Source of the DNA: Sequoia sempervirens
Taxonomy: Eukaryota; Streptophyta; Pinopsida; Cupressales; Cupressaceae
NCBI GenBank assembly: GCA_007258455.2
Contig: VDFB02000002.1
Location: 601,283-665,282, forward strand
DNA length: 64,000 nucleotides
Direction of reading: 5' to 3'
The position numbers and the translations under genes are program-made. The notes under the pieces were generated by a model that was given only the letters and a program-made list of their open reading frames with translations, had not been told where the DNA came from and searched no databases. Below are positions 1 through 11,690 of this stretch, piece after piece; the first letter of the stretch is position 1; each line of letters begins with the position of its first letter.

Positions 1-504
1 ATATTCAAAAATGAATTTTGTGGGAAGCTCCCACATTATTGAGTCCCAATAAATTTCCCACACATTCATTATGAGTTGCATTCTTGTAGAAATATGATAT
101 CCTCCAACACTACAAGCCTCATTGGATTCATGAGGAAGTAGAACAGGTGTTGTTGGATGAAGTCTGAGAGTTTGCTTCACAATTTCCTACAAATATTTCA
201 ATTTGTGGATATCTAATTCCTCAAATAATCAGTCTTGTCTAACATGTGTGTCGAGCTCCAGGGAAAACTTTAGTGGTGAATCTTTGCTGGCGAATTCTAG
301 AAATCAACCAAGTCAAAATTGGTGAATTTGCACAAACCAATAGGGTGTCCAATGATTTTTTTTATGAGGCATATTTAAGCAACAAATTTTCCATAACAAA
401 CTATGCATTTCAAATGGAGCAACTAATATTTTTTCTTGGAATCCTGAAAGCATGTAATAAAACACCTACGTATTCACTAATACTATTAAAACAACATTGT
501 ATTA
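1..504. other. AT-rich interval, no gene seen
   Basis: Only a chance 92-codon plus-strand reading frame (246-524) is open here. It has no recognisable motif and runs into the tandem repeat that follows. I see no promoter, RNA gene or element end. Confidence 0.5.
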
Positions 505-660
505 GGACCCATTTCACCAATTAAAATTTACAAATAGTTGCTTGTGAAGATCCATTTCACCAATTAAAATTTATAAATAGTTGCTTATGAGGACCTATTT
601 TTCCAATAACATTTTAAAAATAATTACATTTGAGGACACATTTCACCTTGAAAATTACAA
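505..660. repeat. 43-bp tandem repeat, about 3.6 units
   Basis: Units start at 505, 548, 591 and 634, exactly 43 bp apart. Each opens with a variant of GGACCCATTTCACC and carries AATTAAAATTTAYAAATAG in the first two units. Units 1 and 2 are nearly identical, unit 3 has diverged and unit 4 is partial, as expected for an old local slippage array. Confidence 0.8.
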
Positions 661-1069
661 TGTATCGTTGTATAAGAATGCAAGATTCGCTGAATTTTAA
701 ATACACCATTTAAAAATCCTGCAGAATTTTCCAAATATGGATTGATATAAATACAATCAAAACTGTCATTTATTCTTACACATTTTGTTTAGTTTTGAGG
801 TTCTACTTCTTGATTCAAATTCAATGAAAGCCAAAAACGTAGAATTAAAGGTGAGTGATCATTTTGTCATAGTGTTATTAGTTACAATAATAAGTTTTCT
901 TTATCTCTTTTCCATTCTTGCTTCAATCATAAAGTTAAAGATGATATTGAGTAGGGAATGGGATCTATATTATCTATCCTTAAACAAGAAGACATTTTTT
1001 CCTTTTTTTATTCAAAGTGAGAGATCAATATGTTGAGTAGCAAGGGTTAGGCTCCTGCTGCTCCTCAGA

Positions 1070-3660
1070 GTGGTGAAGAGACTGGGAGGCCATCAAAATG
1101 CCAAAATATTAGAAATAGAGATACCATATAGTATTACTTTGGAGTTTCCAAAGCTTCTGATCCATCAGGTCAAGATGGAGCTACATCATCAACTCTTCCA
1201 CCAAATATTAATGAAGAAGGCATTCAAAATACCTCACCACCACTGGAAGGTCAAGTTGATATTTTCATTGAGTTAAATGAAAATATATCAAATGAGGATG
1301 GAAATACCGCATAAGATGTTCCAAGGGATACCATGGTTAGCCAAAATGAGATAATTGACTTGGATGAGGATGATCTGTTGGTAGCAAGAAAAGAAGAAGA
1401 AAATAAAAAATTGGGCGTGAGTGGGAAATGACAAGGAATTTTCAACTTGGTTGGTTGTCAAAGTACCCATTCATTGTACCAGTGGGGATTGGGAAATCAA
1501 ACAATATTGAAAATGCAACATTGGCCAAATGTACGATTTGTAGATGGAAAAGTGGAAGAGACAAGAAGTTGTAGCTAAAGATTGACACTATAAAAAAGCA
1601 TATTAGTAAAATTTATGAAAAACAAATCATAGATGGAAAGGAACAATCACTCATATGATGGAAATCAAAGGAAGAATGTCTTCATGTTAGGTATGCCATG
1701 GATTATGAAGAGCATGACCAAAGAATGTCAAAGCTTGCTCCATGTAAAGGTACACTTGAGGCTCAATTTGGAAAAGCAATGGAAGCAATAAATATGTCAA
1801 AAAATGTTTAGATGAGTGTTGTTTTTCATATTTTTTCTAGAGGGTTTCCTATGACAGACTATGCATAATATTTTGGTTTATTATCTTATTTGAATGTTCC
1901 TCACTGTCCCTTATCACATTGGTTAGTAAATGCTAGTTGGGAATTGGAAAACTATCTTGCTGTAGTTGAAAATGAAGATTTAAAGGAGAAAGTAAAAGAG
2001 TCAAATTTGATTGCATTATCTTTAGATGAAGTTACAATGGTAGAAAATACTTCTTGGGTCTATATGCATTTGTCTATTGTAGAACATGTTCGCCAAGCTC
2101 ATCTTCTCTGTGTTCATAAAATGAAGGATAGTTTAACATTGCAAAATCAATTTGAACTAATCAAGAAATATTCAAATGAAATTGTAGGTATGGATGGGTT
2201 GAAAATTTCTAAAAAGTTGGTGTGTGTAGATGGAGCTGGAGTGATGCAAGGTAAAAGGACTGGTGTTTTCACAAACTTACAAACTACTTGTGCACCATAC
2301 ATGCTTGGCATTCACTGCATGTCCCACAAAATGAATTTAGCATTCAAAATTGTAAGCAAGTTTCCTATAATATCAAAAGTTGAAAATCTAGTCTTTGAGA
2401 TCCACACATACTTCTACCGAAGTCCCAAACATTTCACAAAATTTCAAAGTTTTGTTGAGGGAATAACACTAGGAAATAAGCTTCTTAAGGATGTTGATAC
2501 TAGATGGGTCTCCCTGCATGGACCAACACAACAAGTTCTTTTAGAATATCAATTCTTGATTGGAGTGATGTATGAGCATTGCAGCACAACAGACAAAGCT
2601 TCTAACCTCTTACATAGGTTAAGAAATATAGAGATACTCTTGACTTTAGCTAGTCTTCTCCCCATGCTAGATGTGATGAAAAATCTTGTGACGAAAGACC
2701 AAGATAGAACTATGTATAGTAATGAACATTTTGATCTACGTAAACATACATGCTTGGCCCTTGATAATCTATATCTAGATCTAACACAAGAAGGCCCAAA
2801 TTATTTTATGTCGTAGAAAATTACTGATTTGAATAATCATGATAATTATTTATAGTTTAATACAATTGGGTACTTATGTATCTGTGTATGTGGATATGAG
2901 ATACCAATGTGGATAATTTGAAGGAAATTGCAAAATCTCTTTCCTTAGAGATTCGTGAAACATTCCCTCGACATGAGATACTTGAAGCCATGGATATTGT
3001 GTATCCTCAATTATGGGAAAACTAAGATAACCCAAAATATTTTCATGATCAAGTAAAAATCTTGATCAAACAATTTTCAAAAAGTGTAACATACAATGAG
3101 TAGAAAATAGAAGGAATTTTAAATGAAGTGAAGCTTACAAAAAAATATAGGATTTTTGCAATACCTATGAGGGACCAGTATAAATCCATGGGAATGGAGA
3201 AGGCCTTTGAATTGGGATCAATAAAAAAGGTTTTGGCAATCTTAGTTTAGAGTGAAATATTGCATGATTCAATATCATAATATTTCAAACTTGTTGATTT
3301 TGGTCAAACAATGATATTGGGGTTAGTAGAGGATGAGAGAATTTTTTGTACATTGGGGTTTTTGAAATCAAAGTTAAGAAACAAACTAGAGAAGAATTTG
3401 GAAAATTTCTTGAGGTTGAAAGGAACTGTGTATATTGTCTTTAATTTTCCTTTCGAAAGGGCACTCACAATCTAGAGGTCCACAAGTGAAAGAAGAAGGA
3501 CCGAGTTGTGCAACACTCCAATTCCAAATGTTGGTACTAGTGGCAGTGGTAGCAGTACTAGGACTGGGACAAATGATATTGACACAAATAACACAATGAA
3601 TGTTGAATTTGAGACATAGGCCAAAGAAAATTAAGAGAAGACTCAGAATCAAATTCAAGA
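1070..3660 (+). pseudogene. hAT-like transposase relic (BED-finger type), broken
   Basis: This was a DNA-cutting transposase of the hAT type. Reading along the plus strand, an acidic linker (about 1,150-1,400) precedes a BED-like zinc finger (about 1,445-1,620: WLSKYPF, then CTIC, then KKH, with the second His position now Tyr and an in-frame TAG). The longest open piece, 1,890-2,816 (308 aa), holds the catalytic core: LSLDEVT (first Asp), VCVDGAGVMQGKRTGV (second Asp) and HCMSHKMNLAFK, the C/H-rich signature of this group. After further stops, LGFLKSKLRNKLEKNL (about 3,355-3,400) resembles the C-terminal dimerisation region, and a Ser/Thr-rich tail ends near 3,660. Multiple stops and frame changes make it non-functional. 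I could not find terminal inverted repeats or an 8-bp duplication, so the element's borders are unknown. It resembles the domesticated-looking C17orf113/KRBA2-type hAT proteins more than Ac/Tam3. Confidence 0.72.
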
Positions 3661-3664
3661 TGAC

Positions 3665-4270
3665 TCTTTTACTTTATCTCAAGATGAACGTCTATTTAAG
3701 GACCCTAACTCCATTTGGGAAATGGGAGAATTAGTAGCTTTTAGGTATTTATACTGCACTTCATGGATCAATTTTCATTGTTGCATACTATAGTTGATGA
3801 TATTTTATATTGTATTCAATGAAATTGTGAATCATTCCACTTCATTATATTTTATTTTATATTGCATTTCATGAATCATACTCCAAACTATAGTTGATGA
3901 TATTTTATATTGTATTCATGAAATTGTGATATTTTATATTTTATATTGTATTCCATGGTATTGAATTTGATATGTGATTTTGCATAATTTTTTAAGAACA
4001 CTATCACACTACTTATAAATTTCTATTGCATTTCCATTCACACAATATTTGATAAATAACTAAAAGGAATATTAATCCATTCTTTGAACATAAGCTAACA
4101 ATTCAACATCAATAACTTATAAGCTAACATAAGCTAATAATTCAACATAAATAACTTATAAAGGAATCCACACAACTTAAAAAATAAAAGCTTAAACTAC
4201 CAAATCATCTAAATTATACTGAGAAAGCCTTATGCATCCATCACCTTAAAATCTTTATTCACAGATAAAC
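3665..4270. other. AT-rich interval with short TATTTTATATTG repeats
   Basis: Between 3,740 and 3,960 the phrase TTGATGATATTTTATATTG and a TATTTTATATTG core recur several times in direct orientation. From 4,100 to 4,160, AATTCAACATMAATAACTTATAA occurs twice, in pieces separated by TAAGCTAACATAAGCTAA. No coding potential seen. Confidence 0.5.
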
Positions 4271-4274
4271 ATTC

Positions 4275-4400
4275 TTGATTCCATAGCAATGAAACTAACC
4301 AAAAAACTATAATTCCAATAATAGACAATCCACTAGAGAACTACTAAGAAAAAGCACAATAAATCCACACACCATAACTCAAAGATTACGTATGGATGAA
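4275..4400. repeat. Dispersed repeat, partner at 10,712-10,845
   Basis: AATGAAACTAACCAAAAAA, then ATTCCAATAATAGA, then CCATAACTCAAAG and GAACTTCACCATT occur here in the same order and spacing as at 10,712-10,845. In both places the segment lies just downstream (minus sense) of the coiled-coil ORF relic, so it is probably the same internal part of one element family. Confidence 0.75.
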
Positions 4401-4513
4401 CTTCACCATTGTCTTTCTATATTGAAATAATAGAAAAGTAGTAAAAAATAGCAGATTTTTTTTTCTTGATAATGGTTTCTTCAAGACAACCATTTTAGAA
4501 ATTAAAATAACAA

Positions 4514-7062
4514 TTATTTGAAGTATCCAGAGAACCAAATTAAAGAAAATAACATAAAAACTAGAAAATAAATAGCAGTCTCACTCCCAGCACCAACTCC
4601 TTGACTTTCAATTATTTCCACCTCTTGTTCCTTTAGTAATGCCTCTTGTGCCTTTACGCTTTTCCTGTATTCCCAGTACTTGGTAAAAATTGTGTTGATG
4701 TTTTTGCTTCCTGGAGTAGTGGTGATTTGTAGCCTTCTCCTCCATCTTGAAAGTACATGGTCCAATTGAGCTAGCCTTTAATAGATGTTCTCACTTTTTG
4801 ACTTATATGCACTCATATAGGTCTACAACTTACTCAAATTTTTGAAGGATTTTGGAGTGGTTATCTCATGATTAACTACTTCTCTATGATACACCTCTTT
4901 AAATTCCCTAAATATGTCTACAAGATCTAGTACATTTTCATCTATCCCATCTGTGAGGTCCACTTCAAGATCATTGAAGTTGTCCCTGATCTACATGAAT
5001 ATGTCAAAGTATATTTCTAACACTTTATTTATTTCCTTTATATAATCTTCATATACTATCAATCTCCACTCCAATTAATCATACCAAGTAGGATCAATTT
5101 CTGTAGACTCATCCACCAATTTTTCTCTTATTAAGAAAGAGTGCTCCATGGAGACTAGTTCTTCAATTTCGTTTGAAAGATAAAATGTGCTACCATGTTC
5201 TCTCTTGATTTGTTGGAGCTCACCTACTAGTTACTTTCTTTTATAAGACACCTCAACAAAGAATTTCCTAAATTTAATAATATGCATAAGGCCATCCTAA
5301 TAAAGCCCTTCTATCCATTTGCTAGAAGCTTTAGCATAACGTAATATTTTCTTGATCCATTGCACACTGTCAGAATCAATACCTTGAACATTCGAGCTTG
5401 AGGCTTCCTCAGTGGTCAGAGACACAATTGATGAAATAAAATTTCTTAAAGAAACATTATGAGATTGCAAATGAAGGTTCTCCTTTTTCAGTTCTTTTTC
5501 TCTTTTGATCAATGCATTAATAGGGTAATCAACATGATATACATCACCTTCAAAACTAGATGGCCCCATATCAACATGACTAACCTTGGAGTCAGCTTAT
5601 GTTATCTCATTATCATTTAAATCCTTTACTGGATCAAAAATCTCCAACAGTTGATGCCCAATAGTGGAATTAGTGGCAATTTGTGACATACTCTTAACCT
5701 TTTTGGGCTTCTGGTGACCCTACAACAACATGAAAAATGTATCTACTTCAATTATGATTGTGGGAATATTCTTTATTTTCTTCTTGACTGCTTTCTTTAA
5801 CTGTGCTAGGGAAAATGCCACTGGCACTAATATAGTGTCTCTACTTACAACACTTACATTTTCTTTTATTTCAATTGATGGAATAGAAACAATTTTTTTA
5901 GTTGATTTAACAAAAAGAGAAGTATCTCATGGTAGAGAAGGGGAACTTCAAAGAATGTGGGAAAAGAATTATCATCAATTATTTGTTGAAAAATTCCTCA
6001 GAGTCTATAGGAAATGGCTTTTCTTGACTAGATTTTTTCTTAGGTACTGAGGGTACACTAACGTATTCACAAATTAATTTTAGCTTGGCCCTAGTGTCTA
6101 CTGGCTTCTCACCATCTCCTCCTGATTGTGAACCAGTGCTAGATGGCCTAATTGAATAGTTTCCAATTAATATATTTATGCCAAAGGCCTACATAGTCCG
6201 TTACTCTTTTCTCTATGAAACTCTTTTCTCATAGGGAGAACCCACACCTTGGCACCATTTTCTATTCAACTAGTTTGAATTTCTTCTCAAAACAAGGGTA
6301 GAAAGGACCATTAGGTCTGAAACTTCATCCTCTAACGAATTAATTCTATACAAGGGCTTACCAGTAGGGGCCTGATATTTAGGATCAATGATCATTAAGT
6401 CTTCTTGTGCATCTTCTTAAATATTGAAAGAATATCAAAATTTTGTATTTTCCTTAGGTCAATCTCATGAAATTTCTTCTATACACCTCACCTTCATTTG
6501 TAGAGTCTTCTGAAAAAGATTCAATATCAAAGCCATGTTCATAGCTACCAAATATATACAAATTTTGCTTAACAAAACCCTTGCTATCAAAATTAGTTTG
6601 CATGGGCAAGCAATAAAATTTGAATTCATTTAGGGATTTCTACAAACCCCTAGAAATACTATTACTTTTGAAAGAAAATGAAGGCATGGTCAATGGAAAA
6701 CCATACCCTTTCCTTCCCCTGTTTGAATATTTATCATTTACACTAGCCATCTACTAGTAAAATTCAAGAAAAACTAGGAAATCACTTAGGTAACAAGGCA
6801 ATTTTAATGAATCCTTCTAAAAACCTCTAATTCTAATATAAGTAAATATGTTGAACTGAATGTAGAAACTTCCAAACCTCAATACCAGAGTAGTTGCTTT
6901 AGGTGAAACCCGAAGCTCAATTTTTCCATCAATGTTTCTTAAAATTTTCATTAAAAATGTGTCATTGACGTGGCAAAAATTTCTCATGCCAACCTCCTTT
7001 GTGATTTGTGGAAAAGTTCTATACACAGGTGTGTCTATCATTGGAGAACTTTGTGGTTCCAA
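4514..7062 (-). pseudogene. Decayed ORF of unrecognised family, coiled-coil-rich (copy A)
   Basis: I do not recognise this gene. On the minus strand, open pieces follow one another with stops between them: 7,062-6,817 (MEPQSSPMIDTPVYRTF...), a possible start at 6,750 (MASVNDKYSNRGRKG), a long diverged middle, 5,569-5,297 (MGPSSFEGDVYHVDYPIN...) with a heptad-like Glu/Lys/Leu stretch, and 4,765-4,514 ending in a hydrophobic FLVFMLFSLIWF segment. Together they suggest one protein of roughly 700-800 residues, largely helical. The same kind of layout recurs at 11,690-15,434, and the two share the flanking DNA repeat at 4,275/10,712. Its 5' side abuts the promoter-LTR block at about 7.2-9.5 kb, so it is probably an element-encoded ORF. 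Function unknown. Confidence 0.45.
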
Positions 7063-8209
7063 CCCTACCTAGACAACCTCTTGAATGGCTAGAATGTAAA
7101 CCGAGTATGAGCACATGTGGAAGGCAACAATTTTCTATAAATTTATCAACTGCTAATTTAAATGATAACTAATTGAACCAACAATTTTTGTGGTTCTATG
7201 TACTTCTCCTGCACTCTTAGGGTTTTTCACCTAAAAGGAGAGAGAAAAACCCCGAAAACTATGGTGGTTCACTCAAACTAATGTATTTATGATGAAATTA
7301 TTACTAAATAAAATGATCTAGATGCAACAAAGTGATGAAATTGATTGATTATGAATGTAAAACTAATAGACTACGAAGTATTTGAAAACATAGTGTGATA
7401 TGCAAAAATGAACTAAAAACATAAACAAATGTAAACAAAATTGAATGAGACTTAATAGAGTGCACCTAGAAGTTGAATGCTGATGTTGGAATGTTCTGAA
7501 ATGCTATATAAATTACTGTTGATGACTAGTTGGACTCATTCACCACTAATGGTGAATAAGTCCACCTCCTATAAACTGTCCTAAAATTGGTTTTCGACTC
7601 TCACGAATTGAATTCTAATGAAATCAACTTTTTTCATCCTAAAAGAAGGACTCATCAACCACTAATGGTGAATTAGTCCTCCTCCAGAATTTTGCAAATT
7701 TAGGGGTCAAGTTTGTAGGGCCAGATCTGCACTTGTCTTCGTTTTAGGTTAATAGAGTCAAATATGTAGAAAACAGGTTGAAGGTTGTCTCCAAGCTTGA
7801 ATTAGGGTTTGGTTGACTTGAAAAATTTTAATGACTTGTTGACCACTTTCCAACACCTATTTCTTTGATGAATCTACCTACAAGACCTACAAACACACAT
7901 GCGGAGAGGGGGGAAATGGTTAAGGGTTAGATTATAGGGATTTGTGTTAGTCAAATGCCACTTTGGTAATCAAACCCTTGATAAAGAAATTAAATTAAAG
8001 TAAGAAAGGAATAATGAATAAACAACATGCAAGTTTCCTAAACTCACCAAATCCTTGTTGTTGAATTTTGAATATGTGTCAATGGCTGCTCCAAAATGCT
8101 TGGTAATTGCTTGATTGAATGATGCAAGAATGCTAATTGATGATGAGTGAATGAGATGAATTCTTAAATGAATTAGGTGATTGGGGCTTAAAATGGATGA
8201 AAAAACACT

Positions 8210-8217
8210 TATTTATA
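8210..8217 (-). promoter_or_regulatory. TATA box of promoter LTR copy 1
   Basis: TATAAATA on the minus strand. It sits at the same place as the TATATAA boxes of the three other family members, 110 bp downstream of a 32-nt palindrome. Confidence 0.6.
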
Positions 8218-8650
8218 CAGACTTATACCCTAATTACCTGAAAGTACAACATCATAGGTTGACATAAGGTCTTAATGAATAAAAACCCAAAAGAAATTTG
8301 AATTTATTTTCAATTTTGAGCCAAGAGGGACTCATTCACCACCCATGGAAAATGGGTCCCACTCTAGGCTTGCAAGTGGGTGTCAAGAATTAAGTTGATT
8401 TTAATGTTGTTTCTTGGGTTTCTATTCAACAACACACTTAATTAAGGCCTATAAGTGTAGAAAGGGGACAAATAAAGCATAAGAAAGGTATAAAGAGTGA
8501 TAAAAATTATAGAAAAGCGTGAAAGCTTGTTACAAGACTTTACAACACTTTAAAATAGGACTTGATTAGGGATAAAAAGGTGATATTTAGATGAATTATA
8601 ATTATAAGAGTCTAGAAAAGTGTAGAAATGTATCACAACACTTCACAACA

Positions 8651-9433
8651 AGGTATGTGTAGGATCATGATGGGCCAAAAAGTGGCAGTATGATGGGTAT
8701 GTGGCTGATGACTTTTTTTTACCCAAAATCGATGAAAGGAAAAGGGTTTTTAAAGGAGATTCTCAGCTTTCTACCAATATAAATTATGCTTTAATTTGAA
8801 TTTAATAATTAATTATTATTCATTTTCTATTTGAATTACAACTAAAGTCTTAATTGATAAGCTGATTGAAAAACATCTATAGCTTTCAAATGCTATCACA
8901 TTTTTTGAATCCAAAACATGTGTCACATTCTATGCTTCACATACTATAGGATTTAAAAAATAAAAACTGAATTTCATGAAGTTTTGAACAAGTTAAGGTG
9001 GTCAGACATATGAGTTTTTATATTTTTAAAAATTTGTAATAAAATTTTCATAATTAATTATATAATTGGCAAAAAATTACAAAAAAATATGCATCACATT
9101 GGGACATGAGTCCTCTACTTATATCTAAAATCTTATAAAAAATAATTATTATTTTATTGTAGTTAGGGTGGTCAGACAAACACCTACTTCTTATTTTTCC
9201 CTAAAATTTAAGTACTACTGCATTGAAATTTCAAATTTTCACCAAATAGATTTTTTTTTAAACCTAGTAGTTTAGAAACTACATTCAATTTGCTACAGAT
9301 TCTATTCTTACATATTTTTGAAATAATATAGATAACTTATTCAAATTTTTGTGTCAAATTGCCTAATTCTGATTTTTCAAATTTTTTTGCCACTTAAGGG
9401 CCTGTTTTTTCCATGATGATCCTACACATACCC
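8651..9433. mobile_element. Non-autonomous DNA transposon, copy 1 (783 bp)
   Basis: The ends are inverted repeats: AGGTATGTGTAGGATCAT at the left (first base mutated from G) and ATGATCCTACACATACCC at the right. It is flanked by the 4-bp direct repeat AACA (8,647-8,650 and 9,434-9,437). No reading frame of note is present. Removing the element and one AACA restores a sequence matching the related LTR at about 58,215-58,275, which lacks the insertion. A second copy of the terminal GGGTATGTG motif lies about 41 bp inside the left end, and a GTTARGGTGGTCAGACA motif occurs twice inside. Copies 2 and 3 are at 52,948 and 35,794. Confidence 0.88.
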
Positions 9434-9503
9434 AACACCTTCACAAGACATCATAATTTAAATATTTAGGACTTAATGTGAATGCATAAGTTACATTGCA
9501 ACA

Positions 9504-10593
9504 TTAAATCAAAGAAAAATAGGTCAAGCATCATGAGAGAAGGACCTAAATGACCATGAAAATTTCAAAGATCCATTTTTCTATGGTAAAATAATAATCT
9601 GAACCTAGTCAATGAATTTATTTTCACTACAAATTAGCAAAATAAAATGGCATATCCAAAATTCAAAAGAGTTTGGATATACATTAGCAACCACATCATG
9701 TAGCAAGGTGATAACATCTTAAATTTCATCCTTAAAATGAACCCTTTTAAGCTTTGAGGGCAATTGAGACTTACCCTTTTTCTTGGACTTCAACCAATTC
9801 CTCACAATGGAATTTTTGCACCATTCCTCATTCATTCTGAAAAACTCATCACCAATGGCTACAAAAATTTCCTCTACAGTTTCCCTCTCTGGAATGCCTA
9901 ATGCATAAGAAATCACTGTAGGTGTAATTCTTGCAATGACTAGCCCATCCACAACTCTAATTTCCTAAGTCTCTAGAATGTATCTCCTTGTGCACACAAT
10001 TACCAAGTTAATGCTTTGTACAACCTTAGGAAAAACTCCCGCGTGTGCCAAACCACTCCACAAAACTTTATCTTCTAGTTTTGTTCTCTCCCTTTGCTCC
10101 AAGTGCACCAAAAACTCCAAATTGATGTTCCATTTTTAGTGTCCCTCATGCTAGACTAGTGATTTTGAATTCCACACTACATGAGCAAAAATTTGTAGAG
10201 ATAGGATGTTTGCACTTGAGAAGTAGTGGCATTGAAAAGTAATGATAATTCAAGCTAAATATTTGAGTACTTCGCCACACACTTATGCTATTATTTTTGA
10301 TAGGATGTGCATTAAATGTGGCATTCAATTTCATTCCTCAAAAAAATAGCCTTTAAAACCTGCATGCTTTTTGAAATTCTTGAAAAGGACAACTCAAGGT
10401 TAGTCTGTATATAACATTCAATGAGAGTTGGATAATGACACCTTTGAAAGCCAAGATAAGTCCATAATGTGATGTGGTCTTTGAAACTTGGAACCTTAGA
10501 ACCAAGGTCTAAAGTTTCAAAGTTTTTGAAATCTCTAACCCACCAACTACAAAGATGACCAACAAAGACTTGCAACTCAACAAAGTGAACCAA
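9504..10593 (-). pseudogene. Decayed ORF of unrecognised family, C-terminal part
   Basis: Minus-strand pieces 10,593-10,312 (MVHFVELQVFVGHLCSWW...) and 9,952-9,719 (MDGLVIARITPTVISYALGIP...) follow each other with a readable but interrupted link, and coding-like sequence continues to about 9,510. The phrase ITPTVISYALGIPERETVEEI has the look of the plant-specific helical domains found in retroelement or transposon ORFs of unknown function, but I cannot name a family. It ends directly at the TGTTGCA start of the promoter LTR, consistent with the 3' end of an element's internal region, although no clear polypurine tract precedes that LTR. Confidence 0.4.
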
Positions 10594-10672
10594 ATCAAGG
10601 AATCGGGAAGTTATGAAAATTTACAACTCTAGGACAAGGTTATAAAAATCGTAGGACTAGCGACTAAGGTTA
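10547..10672. repeat. Direct duplication, unit 1 (partner 10,880-11,010)
   Basis: ACCAACTACAAAGATGACCA, then CAAAGACTTGCAACTCAACA, then CAAGGTTATAAAA and GGACTAG are repeated 333 bp downstream with few differences. Unit 1 contains the start of the minus-strand ORF relic (FVELQVFVGHLCSWW); unit 2 carries the same codons without a continuing frame, so unit 2 is the likely extra copy. Confidence 0.85.
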
Positions 10673-10711
10673 GGAAAAGCACCAAAACCACTGCATTGAG
10701 TAATAGTAACC

Positions 10712-10845
10712 ACAACAATGAAACTAACCAAAAAAATATCATTCCAATAATAGATAATCTAGTGGAAAACTACTTAGAAAAATTAGAATAAATCCACACA
10801 CCATAACTCAAAGTTTACGTATGCATGAACTTCACCATTTTCTAA
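10712..10845. repeat. Dispersed repeat, partner at 4,275-4,400
   Basis: It matches 4,275-4,400 in order and spacing over several blocks of 12-19 identical bases. It lies between the two units of the 333-bp direct duplication, so the 333-bp event included or interrupted this segment. Confidence 0.75.
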
Positions 10846-10879
10846 GTCTTTATATATTGAAATAACTCTCTCATCCTCC

Positions 10880-11010
10880 ACCAACTACAAAGATGACCAA
10901 CAAAGACTTGCAACTCAACAAAGTGAACCAAGTCAAGGAATTGGGAAGTTATAAAAATTTTAAACTCCACGACAAGGTTATAAAACTCAGAGGACTAGGG
11001 ACTAAGCTTA
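10880..11010. repeat. Direct duplication, unit 2 (partner 10,547-10,672)
   Basis: This is the second copy of the unit described at 10,547. The plus-strand frame open across it (10,893-11,090) is a by-product and not a gene. Confidence 0.85.
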
Positions 11011-11690
11011 TTTTTCTCCCTTATTTTGAGTCTTATCGTCTCTCTAGCTGTAATATTTTAGATGAATTATTAATGAAATTTGATCAATGATCTTTCATTA
11101 ATTTTCTTTTTCATTATCCATTGATGTATGCTTTAATTCTATCCTTGTTTTAATGAACTAGTTAAAGTACCTTGATTAAAGCATGAATTCATATAATTTT
11201 TTTGTGGATCTAATAATTAGTCATAGAGATTGAGTATTGATGTGTGAATTATAATGCAATTTCACTAATATTATGGATGCATGGAATTAAAATCATCTTA
11301 TAGTTCATATTTTAATTGTGTTAAAAGTAAAACTTGAACATGTACTTAGTGATTCATCACTCAACTCAATGTTTAATAACATATTAACAATAGTATTAGT
11401 AGCATATACAACAATGAACACCAACAATTGTTTAATGTGTATCTAGTAGTTGAAACCACTACCAGACTTTTTCTTCAAATGATAAAATAAATAATACACA
11501 TAATTGAACATCAACACATTACTGAAGTATGAATTTTTTCCTTTTTATTGATTATCACATGGAGGAATACATAGAGGCATTGGCAATGAAAAATATTTCT
11601 CAAAGACAACTCTGCACAGAGTTGAGTTAGAACTTGGAAACTCATATTATTAAAAATAAAAACATTGCATCACCCTTTCTAGCAACTTCC
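11011..11690. other. AT-rich interval, no gene seen
   Basis: No open frame, element end or repeat unit was recognised. It separates the two groups of minus-strand ORF relics and may be their diverged internal spacer. Confidence 0.4.

Larger units (their letters stand above)
7200..9503 (-). mobile_element. LTR-like promoter block (family H, copy 1), minus orientation
   Basis: This is one of four related LTR-like blocks in the window (others near 47.2-49.1, 55.7-58.4 and 60.4-62.9 kb). In minus sense it begins TGTTGCA at 9,503, as the 58.4-kb copy does, has a TATA box at 8,217-8,210, one 32-nt palindrome 110 bp upstream of it (8,328-8,359), and two palindromes downstream (7,532-7,563 and 7,648-7,679). 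Transposon copy 1 splits its upstream part at 8,651-9,433. The downstream limit is not clear. ORF relics lie on both sides, so it could be the 3' LTR of the 9.5-15.4 kb material and the 5' LTR of the 4.5-7.1 kb material. LTR status is inferred from the 60.4-kb copy, which is followed by a primer binding site and gag. Confidence 0.6.

Noticed and set aside
5730..6050. 106-codon plus frame with a hydrophobic N-terminus
   Set aside because: Lies antisense to the coiled-coil ORF relic; no conserved motif; the hydrophobic stretch comes from poly-T and A-rich codons.
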